A stretch of DNA of 64,000 nt, from the NCBI GenBank assembly GCA_034440575.1, contig JAOTOL010001620.1, positions 1,335,001 through 1,399,000 of the forward strand, written 5' to 3'. The notes below the pieces were generated by a model. The model made no database searches, was not told the DNA's origin, and saw only the letters and a list, made by a program, of their open reading frames with translations. Of the stretch, positions 33,601-45,900 are shown one piece after another. Source of the DNA: Imbricaverruca yamaguchii. Its lineage: Eukaryota > Arthropoda > Thecostraca > Neoverrucidae. The position numbers and the translations under genes were made by a program. Within the stretch, counting starts at the first letter, position 1; each line of letters begins with the position of its first letter.

Positions 33601-34103
33601 AAGGCAGAGGAAATGACTGGTGACAGATATAGAAGGCTGAGAGGAGATCTCATCGAGGTCTTTAAATTTGTCCATGGTCTGGAGAGGGGATACCTTGGGG
33701 AAATGTTTGAATTGAACAGAAATGATGCAATTAGGGGTCATAAATTCAAAATTAAAGTTAACCACAGCAGAACAAGATTAAGGCAAACTTTCTTCGCCAA
33801 CAGGGTAGTAGAACGCTGGAACCAGCTACCAGAAAACATTGTCAGTAGCAGCACATTGAACATCTTTAAAATCAGTATAGACAATCATTATAAGAATAGT
33901 TAGTTATTTGGGTTTTTGGGCGCATCAACTGCAGTGGTTATACATCGCCCATATTATAAGAATAGAGGGCTTGCTTTTCAGTATTACAGGGAGGGCTGAT
34001 TGACAGACTTGGTGGGCAACTGGTTCAGTGTACAGAGTGCAACCAAGAAGGGCCCTTGTGGCTCATAGTTGCACTAATCTTTTATGTCTTTATGTCTTTA
34101 TGT
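33601..34103 (+). mobile_element. CR1-like retrotransposon 3' end with octamer tail
   Basis: The frame reads RYRRLRGDLIEVFKFVHGLE through FFANRVVERWNQLPENIVSS and STLNIFKISIDNHYKN. A hairpin-tail micro-insertion at 33900 breaks the last codons; past it the element resumes with GAGGGCTTGCTTTTCAG. It ends in TTTATGTC repeats (34079-34103), the octamer-type tail of CR1. The protein part is nearly identical to the copy at 27.4 kb. Confidence 0.85.
33887..33965 (-). mobile_element. Hairpin-tail micro-insertion inside CR1, perfect 13-bp TSD
   Basis: Insert 33900-33952 (53 bp) is flanked by ATTATAAGAATAG on both sides. It replaces the CR1 C-terminus with an early stop, so it is younger than the CR1 copy. 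Confidence 0.92.
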
Positions 34104-35485
34104 TAATCACATTCATATGTATTGCATAATTCTAACAAAATTATGGAATGTAAATTGTAGACAATAGAATGTAAGTCCTGAAAATTAAAAAAAATACCTT
34201 GAAGTAGAAATTTATCACAGGATTTGTTGCTGGCTAATTGGCCTGATAATTGGAAAACATAGGGATATGGGAAGACCAAAGCTATCCTGCATCCTATCCT
34301 AATCCTGGCCAAACACTGAACTCAAGAACATGCATAATTCAATGGCATGAATTGTTCAATACCATGCATTATTACATAACATGCATAATAACACCATAAG
34401 ACAAATTTGTCGTACAAGTTTCAATGTACAATATTATACAAAACAAAAGTCAAGGCAACATTTATGAAGGTGGTTACCATGACACAACCAGCCATTTCCT
34501 CTGAAAATGCATACTTTTGCAGTTTGGAGGCAACATAACAACTAAGGAGCTTGGAGTTTGGCAAGATAGTTGGGTAGGTAAGATTGGTAAGAAAACATGT
34601 AACATAGCCTAACCTTTGCAAGAAAACCTATAAAATGTTAAATTGTCAAGCAAATTTTTGTTTCAGAAAATTGAATACAATATAGCCTAGCAAGCCTGAC
34701 TGGCCTAGCCTTATGTTCTTGCAAAAAAATAACTCAATGAAGAAAAAATACCCTCTAAAAACTGAGTTTTTCAACTCTTTCAGCTAAAGACAAAGGTCCA
34801 ACCTAATCTAACCTAACCAAGCCTAATCTTTTTGTTTGCTCGATGAAGGCAAAATGTGCAAAACTTTCCTGGTAGATTCCTTGCATTGCAAAACCATTAA
34901 CTATGCCTCAAAATATACATGCATAGTGCACGTAGCCACAGAGCAGAAATACATTCTTCCTGAGTGGCTAAAAATCTAGAAAATGTTTCACGTATCACAC
35001 CTTACAGGCAACTTCACTTACAGAGATATGGTTAAACGGTTGTAACAAAAAACCTTTCGAAATGCCACTCAGGACTTTGCATTTGCAGTATATCTGCATG
35101 AAATGTCTAGCAGATGACGTCACAAAAACTTGTGGCCCTGCCACCACAGTAGAGGCAGTACCCCTGAGAGAAACCGGTTACATAACAGGATCAAACAAGA
35201 ATGGCATCCCGGCTTGGTCCCAGCTTCCTCAGACATGTATTTGGTAGCATGACGTCATTATATTTAAAGTTTTGCCTTCACGCCTGACCTGCCTGCATGT
35301 GTAGCATTCTGTCAAAGATTAGATCACCACTCCGTGGTTCTGCCCAGTGTCGTATCCAATGGGAAAGGAACGAAGAGGGCCACCCCCTAGAGGATCGAAA
35401 GAAACCCTCAAGGCGTCGGTGCAGGATGCAGGAAGAGACATCTGCGGCAGTTGCCCTAAAGGGCGGAGTCGACGGGGGTACATGG
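34104..35485. other. No recognised gene or repeat
   Basis: AT-rich to about 35.0 kb, then more balanced. Nothing supportable was found. Confidence 0.4.
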
Positions 35486-35570
35486 GCGTAGGAACGTCTC
35501 AAAAAGTGGGAGGGCCAGGGTCAACAGCAGGGGTGCACCCAGGAATTTCGCAAAGCACCACGGTTGAGCG
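35486..35570 (+). repeat. Dispersed repeat, inverted partner at 58690-58775
   Basis: GTAGGAACGTCTCAAAAAGT, GGGAGGGCCAGGGTC, GCACCCAGGAATTTCGC and CACCACGGTTGAGC match the reverse complement of 58690-58775 closely. Confidence 0.8.
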
Positions 35571-36859
35571 GGGGGTGGGGGGGGGGGGTGGGGTGTGGTT
35601 TGTTAGTGTGTAGGGGTAATTAGGTTTGGGGGGTTTGGGGGGTGGGTTGGTGGGGTTGGTGTTGTGGATTTGTGGGCTGGCTCCTGGTGGGTCTAGGGCA
35701 CTGGCAGCTAAAGGGGTGGAAGTTGCCAGGAGCTAGGTTTTTTGTAGGGTGGGGGTTTATGTGTGGGTTGGGGGTGGTGTTTTTGGAGGGGGTTGTGTTG
35801 GGAAGTTTGGGTGTTTGGGAATGGGTGGGGTGGGGGGGTGAATTGTTGTGGTGTTGTAGTGTGAGGGTAGAATGGTTGAGTAGGGAGGATGGGGGGTTTA
35901 GTTTTGTGTAAAGATTATGAAAAGAAGGTGGTTTGGGTTTGTTAGGTGTTGTGTTTATGGGTTGTTTTGTGGTTGTGTTGTGTTGTGGGGGGGGTTTGTT
36001 TGTTGGGGTGGGTGTGGGTATTTTGGGTAATTAAGGTTGGTGGGTTTGTTTTGTGGTGGGGTGTGGGGTGGTGTATGTTTGTGTGTTTTGTTTAAAGTAG
36101 GGTGGGGTAAAATGTGTTGTGGGTTTTGGTTGTGTATGTGGGAAAGGAAGGTTTTGGTGGGTTTTAGTGGAACCTGCTTTGCAATGGGTTGAGGTGTTTG
36201 TGGGAATGTGAAGTTTAGGGGAGTGTTTTTGGTGTTTAATTAAGGTTATGAAATGTGGTGTTGGTCCTCTGAATGTTGGATGCTTGAAGAGGATGTTTTG
36301 TTGTTGGACTGGTGGTTTTTTGGTTGTTTTGGTTTAGTGTTGGTTAGTTGTGTGGGAAATTGGGAAAAAGTGACTAATGGTTGTTAGGATGTGGATTTAG
36401 GTTTTGGTAGGTTTTTGGGTTTGGTGGGGGTTAGTGTGTGGGAGATTTTTTAATGTGTGTGTGGGGTTTTTAGGTGTTAGTGTAGAGGAGAGGGTAGGAA
36501 GGGGAAGAGTGTAAAAGATTGGGGTGAAATGTTAGGTTTTAAAGAAGTATGTTTATTAAGGGTTGAGTGGTGTGAGAAAAAGGGAAGGGAGGATGGTTTG
36601 TGAATGTATGGGGGTGTTTTTGGTTTTAGTGGTGTTTTGATTGGTTGGGTAAAGGTTTGGGTGGGTGGTGGTGGTTGGGGTGGGGTTAATGTGTTTTTGG
36701 GTTGTTGGGTTGTTGTTTGGGTTGATGTGTTGTTTTTGGTGTGTGTTGTTTATTATGGATAAAGAATAGGGGGTGTGTTTTATGTGGGTGTTGGGGTGGG
36801 ATGGTTTTGTTTTTTTGGTGTTTTATGTGTTGTGTGTTTTTTGGGTTTTGTGTTTGTTG

Positions 36860-36861
<2 letters not shown>
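35571..36861. other. C-depleted G/T-rich block
   Basis: About 1.3 kb is almost devoid of C on the plus strand. Cs are confined to a few clusters, e.g. 35679-35735 (GGCTCCTGG..GCCAGGAGC, an inverted pair), about 36172-36182 and 36265-36292. No gene is supported. It runs directly into a long poly-T. Confidence 0.85.

Positions 36862-36948
<87 letters not shown>
36862..36948 (+). repeat. Poly-T homopolymer of about 87 bp
   Basis: Uninterrupted T run, equivalent to a minus-strand poly-A. The adjacent C-depleted block makes an assembly problem possible. Confidence 0.95.
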
Positions 36949-38029
36949 CAATTGGATAGAGAACCCGATAATTTTAATAGTGAGCATGTAACTTTCGCCG
37001 TTAAGGGGGGGAACAAGCCCCCTGGGCGCGCCAATGGCTAACAGCAAGTTGTAGTCCTGAAAAAGAACGACCATTGCAGTATAAGTACTTTCAAATTTAC
37101 ACTTCTCGCTGAACTTTGAACACTTTTCACGACCGATGGATTCTTCTGTAATAGTACGATTATCTTCCTGGTGCAAGTGAGGCTATTTAGTATCGCTGTT
37201 CAAACATTTCTTCAACTTTCGCTGTATGTTGAATGTGTGTGGGGGTGGGTGTCACACTTATTACAGCCTCCCTCATAGGTATGTGGTGTGCCCTAGTTTC
37301 CGTGGTATATTACAATACGTCTTTAAGATGTCCTCCGTTGTAAATGTTCACCGATGTTGGTGAGGAGAAAGAATAAGGAAGAACGTAGATTATTTGCTGG
37401 CCCGTGGCAAAAGAAGTATCATCCCTGATGGTGGACAGGATGAGAAACAGGAAATACGGGTTTCGGGACAGGCTACGGGCTGGTTGGCAATTGAGATTGA
37501 CATATTGAGAGACTGGGGCAAAGAAAAGCGCAGTAACTAGAAATGCATGGTATAGTGTTCGTCCTCATGGCCTTACTCCAACAGATGGTCAGTGAGGTGA
37601 TCAGTCGCCTCAATCATCTCTGTAGTACACATCGTGCACCTTATCATATTCGCCACGTGAAACGAAATGTTCAGACAACTACACCATGTGGCACCCGGCT
37701 GGAACGGAATGGAAGGGCTTATTTTTGGGACCAACAATTCAGTGCAAAATAGCTGACAGGTGACAACACATGACACCTCATAAAGTCATAACGTGTTCAG
37801 TCTTAAGCGCCACAAAGGCCCATCTTGAATGCAATTATATGATTAGTTTTCTTCTTCCCGCGTTTTCTGGTGGCTAAGAAATCCGGATAACCGCTGAGCT
37901 TTGATGCATCTCATCTCTTTGGTTAGATACGCTCCAAGATTGGCTACCGAACGGAGGCTCTAGTTAAGTGTTCTTTTTTGGACCTATCTGTTTAATTTGT
38001 TCTGTAGATGTGATTTAGGGCTGCAGACA
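36949..38029. other. No recognised gene
   Basis: Normal composition resumes after the poly-T. No gene, RNA or classified repeat is seen. Confidence 0.4.
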
Positions 38030-39150
38030 ATTTTTGCTAGGGGTCCGGCACATTTGTGTGACCCAAGCTCTTTTTTGTAGTTTTACTGGGTTTTTTTGTG
38101 TGCACCGATGATGTTTGTTAGATTTCGGTGCGATTTCGACCCAGAAGTGTGAATTTAGTGCCCAGTCTTTTGCTCCTTTTCCAGGACCCTGCCGATTTTT
38201 TTTGGCCCCAGTCTGTTTTGACGTCCCCATCGGTCCCAAAGCCTCGATGAGCATTGAGGGGCCGTTTTATTTTTTTTTACTGTCGGTGTGGTTATTTAGA
38301 GCTGCAACGCATGCTTTAAGGCATTGCCGCTTCTTGTCAGACTATATGCGCTTTGGAGGGCCTGGGTCATTTTCGTCCTCCAGTTGTGCTCTTAGGGTCC
38401 CGCCGTGTGTATTTGGGGTTCCTCGCTCGAATGTATGGGACCACAGCACGATATTATGGGATCCGATATAATTTATCCGGGTCTCGTCGCTACTTTTCAG
38501 GCCCAGGCGCATGGCTCCGGGTGGATCCGACGTCGGTTTTCTGTACTCGACGCAATTTTTGGATGACTTCTGAACTATGGAAAGTTCGAACCACGGCCTG
38601 ATTTTTTTCGGAACCCGGTGACATTTTTACGTCCAGCCGCGATCTTTTTCGAGCTCTGGTACGTTTTTCGGTACCGCATGCTATTTGTAAGAGCATCTGG
38701 TGGTACGTTTGGGCTAAGGAGCGATTTTCCTGGCTCGGACGTTTATTTTTAGAAACCTCTCTGTTTTGAAGAGCTCCGGCTAGATTCTTGTCGGGTTCCG
38801 ATGTGCTTTTTGGGGGAAGGGGTCACGCTGTGCTTATTTGGGGCCATCCACACCAATTTTTTGGAACCCTAGGGTAGTTTGTGATGCTCCAACCAGAATT
38901 TATGAGATTACCGACAAGAATTTATGTCTCAATCGCGATATTGGAGAGGGGCTTGACGCTAGTTCGCCTTGCATGTTGGACTTATCTGTGCTCCAGCGCG
39001 ATTTTGGCGTTTCCCGGCGCAAGTTTTGGGGCCCGGCGCAAGTTCTTGGTGCCCGCTGTATTTATTCATAACCGATAATTCTGGGGCCCGATGCGAATTT
39101 ATGGGACCTCAGAATCACTTTGGGGACCCCGGCGCCATTCTTGGATCCAC
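38030..39150. repeat. Degenerate T/G-rich tandem-like repeat
   Basis: Phrases such as GGTGCGATTTCGACCCAG, GGGCCCGATGCGAATTTATG, GGCGCAAGTTTTGGGGCCC and GGTCCCGCCGTG recur at about 25-40 bp with strong divergence. It resembles an old minisatellite in which GC-rich joints separate T-runs. Confidence 0.5.
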
Positions 39151-39610
39151 CTCTTCAGGATGGAGGAGAGGATTTTCCTCCTTGGTATACTACTGCGGCA
39201 GCTCAACGAGTTTGTTTTCAGCCAATGCCACCTTCAGAGTGGAAAGGCCTTTAGGAAAACTTTCGGTTGGGACCTGCTCTGAACTTTCCGCTGCTTGGGT
39301 CGCCTCGATGGTAGTCAAGTTTTGATAAACTAAGAAGGGTCCCTTCCACTGAAGTTTTTTAATTGTAGCAAGAATATATTCATTTTTTCTTGGGTAAGAA
39401 TTAAAACAACTGTGACACGCATCTATTTTTACATGCATTTTGCAACTGGTCTGAAAATACACATATGGGTTAACAGTGTACTGGATAAATCAGCTAATGC
39501 AAATCGAGTACAAAATGAATGGGTCCAAGGCAACCAAAAATTAAAGAAAATTCCAATGTTTCCGTCAATGAGAGTCACTAGACAGCTAAGACTAGTTGTA
39601 TGAAGTATGC

Positions 39611-40608
39611 TTAACACGCGCCCTGGAGGGCCTCTGAAAATAACGCGCACTGGAGGGGGAGGCGGATTCCGCCACCCCCCCCCCTAAGATCTCAGCTCCT
39701 ATGAAGGCTAGATCAACGAAATTCGCAGGGTGGATGGGCACGATAGTGACCTCTATTGTGTGCAAAAGTCATAACCTTAGGTCAATATCCTCAAGGTCAA
39801 ATGAGGTCAAAATAGCAAATTTTCCGGTTTTGCGTGGCTTGGCTTGTCATTGTTATGGATCCCTGTGATTGTGTTTAAATGCTCCAAAATTGACACTAAT
39901 CATGTTTCGGACATAACTAATGATGCAATACAGATACATAACTAATGATGCAATACAGATGTCAGATCCGCCATTTGACCTCAGGTCACCTACACAGGAG
40001 CACTTTATTAGGTCCTTGCCTACTCAAGTTACCGGAACCGGGCTCCCAATCCGACTGCTCCGTTAGGCGGCTCGGCACAATCGACTTCGCAAAGAAAGGA
40101 GTGAAATACATGAATAAAGTATGGAAACGCTTAGGCACACAATGACAAACAGTAGATTTCGGGATGTGTAGGGAGCAACATGTAAAGTGACATCAATCGC
40201 ATGATAGTCATTTGCATTTATGACAACATTCCAGTTGACCAAGTTTGGTTCCATTAGCCTGTCATGATGACCTCGGCGACCTAACATGACCTTTAACTCA
40301 TATAGCATAACAATATGCATCAAACAATTCGCTAGTGTTTTCAAGACCCCTTCCCTTTTGCCAATAGACAGGAAATGCACCAGCGCCGATTTTTGTGGTC
40401 TGGCGCTGCGAATTGTTTTTAATTTAACGGCCCCTAACTTTAAAACTTTTCGGCCGATTTTCATTTTTATTGCTTTAAACCATGCGCCTGTCATTTCTAA
40501 GCAGGTACATAAAAATTTGACGTATATTGGCCGATACAATATGGAGTTAGGTACGAAAAATCGGATTGGTTGGCGGATTTTGTCATCCCCCTCCAGGGCG
40601 TGTGTTAA
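39611..40608. mobile_element. TTAA-flanked inverted-repeat element D2 (998 bp)
   Basis: It starts TTAACACGCGCCCTGGAGGG and ends CCCTCCAGGGCGTGTGTTAA, a terminal inverted repeat of about 20 bp with TTAA at both ends. Inside are G-runs, several AGGTCA/TGACCT half-sites (about 39778-39815, 39974-39988 and 40269-40295) and no long ORF. Its right 300 bp match D3. Likely a non-autonomous, piggyBac-type element. Confidence 0.75.
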
Positions 40609-41099
40609 CCTGTCATTGTAGTGAAGGTCCTTCTTCTTCTTGGCTCGTGATAGACTAGAGGACCCGCGCGTCGCGATAACTCCGAATTCCAAAAATGATA
40701 TGTTCTCTGCACGATATATTGTGCAGAAAGTGTAGTGAATATATAGAGACACTCGCAATAATGTTCCAGGCCGACAGCAATCACTTTCAGTTCTCAATTT
40801 GGAGGCCGAAATACAGTTGTTAATTTACGCACGCGACCGACAGCGACAGGTCCGCGCGGCTCGACAGTCCAGACACGTCTCTCTGCGGGGGTCTGGCCAC
40901 AGCCCTGGCTCAGACACGGCCGGAAGGCCGGTACAGGTCGCAGCAGCCGGGCGTTTGCCCGAAAACACTGACTCGGTTCCGACGAGGGCCGGTGACCGCG
41001 TCGCCGGCGCCGGACGGACATGTACGGGCTTGACATGTGCCGGGCATGGTAGGTCGGCTGATTTACGGGGTCACAACACCCACAGTTAGATATTATACG

Positions 41100-41490
41100 A
41101 TTAGAACAGTATGTGTCTAGCAACTCTGTTACATCATGAGCTTGACCTGACTTGACCTCGCTGACTTGACATGACTTTGAAACAATGCAGCATGGCATTG
41201 TACATCAAACAAGTCGCTAGTTTTGCCAAGAACACCTCCTTTTTGCTAATATACGGGAAGCGCATCAGCGCCGATATTTGTGGTCTGGCGCTGATAACAT
41301 TTGTTGACTTTAGCGACCCCTAACTCGAAAAATTTTCGATCGATTTTCATTTTTCTTACTTTAAACAACGCACCGGTCATTTATTGGCATGTATACAAAC
41401 AATGGCGTATATATGAAGTAAAATCTGGAGTTATCTACGAAAAACCGGAGGGGTGGGCGGATTTCGCCCCCCCTCCAGGGCGCGTGTTAA
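41100..41490. mobile_element. TTAA-type element D3, left end missing
   Basis: The right 300 bp match D2: CATCAAACAAGTCGCTAG, CAGCGCCGATATTTGTGG, TCTGGCGCTG and CGATTTTCATTTTTC. It ends CCCTCCAGGGCGCGTGTTAA at 41490. The left TIR is not found. It lies in the same orientation as D2, about 490 bp away. Confidence 0.7.
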
Positions 41491-41518
41491 CCTACGGTTA
41501 GCTAGCCATGGGTTAAAA

Positions 41519-41602
41519 CCAGCAGGCCGGGTGCTGCCTGACCGCTGCAGTCGATGCGCCCATAAACGCCAACAAACAAACGAACAACAAAGCCAGCCAG
41601 CC
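41519..41602 (+). mobile_element. Hairpin-tail micro-insertion with (AAAC)n-like tail
   Basis: Insert 41529-41592 starts GGGTGCTGCCTGACC and carries GTCGATGCGCCC. It is flanked by CCAGCAGGCC and CCAGCCAGCC, a 10-bp duplication with one mismatch. Confidence 0.65.
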
Positions 41603-41775
41603 ACCCGGTTAGCTCAGTGGATACAGCGCTGGCCTGCAACGGTCTTGCACAACGGGTCGAGTCGCCTCACGCACTCGCTTTTAGCACCTCCGGCTGAGAT
41701 GGCCAGTTGACAATTGGCCAGGCAAGGCTGTGGGCGCAGGTACCAGACGGCCAGGCCGTTAAACTACGGGTTAAA
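41600..41775 (+). mobile_element. tRNA-derived SINE or tRNA pseudogene, family D
   Basis: CCCGGTTAGCTCAGTGGATA (A box) and ACGGGTCGAGTCGCC (degenerate B box) form a tRNA-like head, followed by a body with GGCCAGTTGACAATTGGCC. Only one copy is seen. Confidence 0.5.
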
Positions 41776-42662
41776 ATTGTGCCATAGAACTGGAATTTTC
41801 CGACCGAGTCAATGGAAGTCCCGATCGAAATACATGCATGTCACAGTGGTTTTAATTTTTACCCAAGACAAAAAACAATATAGCTACAATTAAAAACTTC
41901 AGTGAGGGTGACCCTTCTTAGCCTATCAAAACATAATTCGGATGAGTTGCTCACAATGTACTAGTCAACTCCCTTCAGAGACGCATACAAATGGGTGCAG
42001 GGCCAATGCGCAAGCGTGCGCCCAACATGACCTGATTCGGTAAGGTCTTCCAAACAAGAATTCGAAATTTATTTATTAAATAAATAAACAAAAATAGTTA
42101 AAAATCATTGTATCGGGTGCCTAAGATCGTGCAAATGCAAACTTTTGAACATTTTTAGTCACAATGAAGTACTACAACAGCAGGAAGTACTAAAACTTAA
42201 AATGCCGAGTTGGTTTTTCGTCGTGACATACATCCAATGCGACATTTGTCCCATTGGTTCTTTGTCGCAAGGGACCAGATAAATCACAGCTACAATGGAC
42301 TTGGCTTCAATCAAGCTGGATAGCTACGCTTCATGTCATTTACGAAGCCGCGGAACGATTTTCGCAAATATCGGAAGATGAATGAAGCCTCCTTGAATAT
42401 CGTATAAGTACACCTTTGTTACGATTCTTTCAGTCAGATGAGAGAGAGAAAAACGAGCGCTCAAACACTCCGAGCGGTTTTTGGAAAATCTTGCTTTGGC
42501 CGTGCAAAGGTACACAAGCTGTGGGCGTAGCGGCGACAATCTGGCACCTTTCGTGTCCTGGACTGATGTCTCAGGCAGTTCGCAGTGGTATGCCGGCAAA
42601 AATGCCGCACTTGAGGCGAGCTGGTGCGGTGATGCAGCTGAACACAACCGCATAGTACGATT

Positions 42663-42783
42663 GTGACTAAAATCGGCAACAGTGACTAAAATCGACAACA
42701 GAGTGACTAAAATCGGCAACAGTGACTAAGATCGGCAGTACAGTGACTAAGATCGGCAACTTAGTGATCAAAATCGGTAACAG
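42663..42783 (+). repeat. About 20-25-bp minisatellite, six copies
   Basis: GTGACTAAAATCGGCAACA is repeated about six times with small spacers (CAGA, TACA, TTA). Confidence 0.9.
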
Positions 42784-42966
42784 ACCTTTAGCACCCACCA
42801 TCAAGCTGCTCAGCAGCACTGGTGTGGACACATACTTCTCAATCTCATCAGCCCATTCCAGCTCGTCCTCGCTCCTGCCCCTCCCACAAGTCTAGTGCTG
42901 AGCCTCCGGCACCGACGCACCCAGCGCATTCGACCGCGCACTTTCTCGGTGCACACGGTCGCGCAC

Positions 42967-45900
42967 TCAGTCGGCCGAGTATATCCTGCCGACGGCCACC
43001 TTCTTCACGGTGAAGTTGGCGCCGTTGACGTGGTCCAGCTTGTTCAGGTACAGCGTCTCGCCGCGCACCTCGCCAGCCGAGTCGCGCCAGAAGTCGAGCC
43101 GGCACACGCCCGTGTTGCAGATGGGCGTGTCGGTCGGGTCCCGCAGCGTCAGGGCGCCCAGCTCGCGCATGAAAAACAGCGCGAACCCGAACAGTACGGC
43201 GCCGTGCGTCACGACCGCCACTGTCCTCCGCCGCGCCGTCTGCCGGCCGGCGCTGGAACTTGCGGTGCGGCAGTTCGGTGTAGATGGCGCTGTGCGCGCC
43301 GATGTCTCGGCCGGCAGCATCTCGTTGACGACCGACTGAAACGGAGCTGCAATTAGTGGAATGGAAGCCCAGCGCGTTCGACGGAGCAGTTTGCCCGATC
43401 TGGCAGATGGGAGCACAGCTGGGACTCTCGGCCGACATCAGCACCAGCAAGCCACAATGACGACGTGCACGACGAGTCGCGAAAGGAATTGTGATACTCG
43501 ATCCGTTAGTTATTTGGGCTTTGCGGCGCATCGACCATGTTGATCATATAGCGATGCTTGATCCGTGCGAATCACAGCCGTGACTGTTAGGTTACACCTC
43601 CGCAAGAACGGATCTCGTCATCTCTTCTCGGTGCATACCATGAGCTCCTGAATGCAATAATGTATAGATGTGCGGACAATAAGAGGACTGTTGCCCTCTT
43701 AGAGTGTGTTGCATGGAACAAGTTTCCACCCATTCCATCTCTGTTCATCGTCGGGTGCCGTACTCTTGCAAGGACAAGATGCTCCAACGGATAGGATCAT
43801 CGCAAGGGCAAGACACCTGACGATGATCCACTGGCGGATCTAGCCCACCGGTTTTTGGGTGGCAATTTCCGGTTTTCGGCGCCAGCCCCCTCTCCCCCTC
43901 CCCCAGTGGCGTGCTTAGGAATTGCATCACGGAAGGGGTCAAGTAGATTTGGAGGGTGCCCAATCACATTCTCCCACATTTTTTGGTTTAAGCACCGGAT
44001 TTCGTCCACTATTTGGCAAAGGGGCCCATTAAAAAAGAGACAACATAATTGTATGTGTAAGGGACACAGCCTAACTGTAACTCCACAGTTTCTAAGCTAC
44101 CGAACGTTTGCTCTCGTTTACCATAACGTTCACGTTCACGTTCAACGCCTTGTACCACGTCAATGTTCGTGCACGTGCACACACTGGCAGATCAGATTTT
44201 GTCAACTCTTGCTGTAAGCAGAACTTGAGCAGCACGGAAGCCCCGATGTGTGTCAGAATCTACCATGCTACCATATTGCCTTCCAAATATTTATTCAGAA
44301 AAAAAACTTTTATAATTGGAGATTCTTTCATCCAGACGCTATTTTTAAACCTCGGTAAAGGATACTGCACTTTAATTTAGTTTACTTCTGTTAGTTTCGG
44401 GGGCCAAAAGACACTATGGCCCACTTTTTAAGCGCTTCGGGTGGGGGGGCATGGCCGGAATGGACCCTCCTTAGATCCGCCAGTGCGACGATTCATATAC
44501 CAACTGGTTGTCATGCTACATCTAACACAAGTGACCAGCACAACATTACGTGAGTGTCGCTTTATGAAGTTGGTTGGGGTGGGGGTGGGGGACAAATGAC
44601 ACTTTTAATGGCCAACGTTGCCCCGCAAACCATTTGCATTTAGTGTACGCCTCCCATGAGCAAGCAACATGCTCATGGGACGTAGAAGTCAGCGATGGGG
44701 GGGGGGTCCTCCTTCGCATATACAAATTGACATTTCTGCAGCAGTCCGAATATGAACATCGCATTTGCTAACAGCCCATCGCTTGCACTTAGGCTACTCT
44801 CACGGCAGTGCATACCCAGAAGAAGTCTGTGACACGCTGGTGCACGATGTCGGGCGTCTCGGCACCCTCCGGGGTGTAATTCCAGACGTCCGAGCCTGCG
44901 CTCTTCATCATCTGGAACCAGTCCGCCTCGGGGATGCCCTCACACACGCCGTAGAACTGAAAACGAAGCAGAAGCGCTCGGCATGGCGTGTAATCGTCCA
45001 GGGCGCTCTTCCGATCCAATCGTGAGTGGATACGGTGTACGAGTTTGCAATTTGTGGGAAGTGTATTTAGCTCCCCCACCCCTCTCCCCCTCCCTCCTTC
45101 CCAAGGTTTCGGGCATGAAAGGCAATACTTAGTACATAATATGATTACCTTAGAACACATGCTGTATGAGCATGGGTGTAACCATTTGGGGGGACTGGGG
45201 GGATACTCCCCCACTCCCCTATGTTTTGTGAAGTGCCGATTTGTCCCCCTGGCGATGCATCTGTGGTTTGTGATCAGAGGCGCCGCCAAGGTGGCGGCAG
45301 GGCTGCGGACATCCTCCCCCGTGCCGACATTTTCCCACCTCCAGACATGTGCTCCCGTGTCGACGCGACCCAGCTACAGGCATCTGCTCCAGTGCCGATA
45401 TGCACATGCCCGCCTCCGGCAGCATATGGCAGCACTCTGGTTGGTTATTGTTTTTTTTACGACACATCGACCGTTGGGTCATGTAGCGTCGCCAATCTCT
45501 CACGCCGATTGGTCGCGGGCGAAGAGTAGCGACAGGTGAGACTCGAACCCGCAACCTTTCGATTGTGAGACGAGCAACTTACCCTTAGGATACTCGTCCC
45601 GTGGCAGCACTTTGCGTGGCCGATAGTCGGCCGCGGGTCGGGCGAGTCTAATGAAAGATGGCTGGTCGAGCGACAGATACGGCACTGAGGTATTCATCAA
45701 ACGCTGCCTGCAGTCCCATCCCCTTCCCCGTGTCCAACTCTAGTCCAGACAAGGTGCCATCGTGAGGATATCGTTTGTCAAACTCTAGCCCGGACAAGGT
45801 TTAGGGAAGTCCGGTTACTTTTCAGTTTTCCCCTGTACCAGTTCGTAAACAGGTCTCGAACTTAAGTTGTTTCTCCACCCTTCAAATTAAGTCGCATTTT

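Noticed and set aside
36773..37176. Poly-Phe and poly-Lys ORFs
   Set aside because: They are translations of the 87-bp poly-T run.
40799..41089. Plus-strand 96-codon ORF in GC-rich DNA
   Set aside because: No recognisable motif, and the minus strand is equally open. It lies between two mobile elements.
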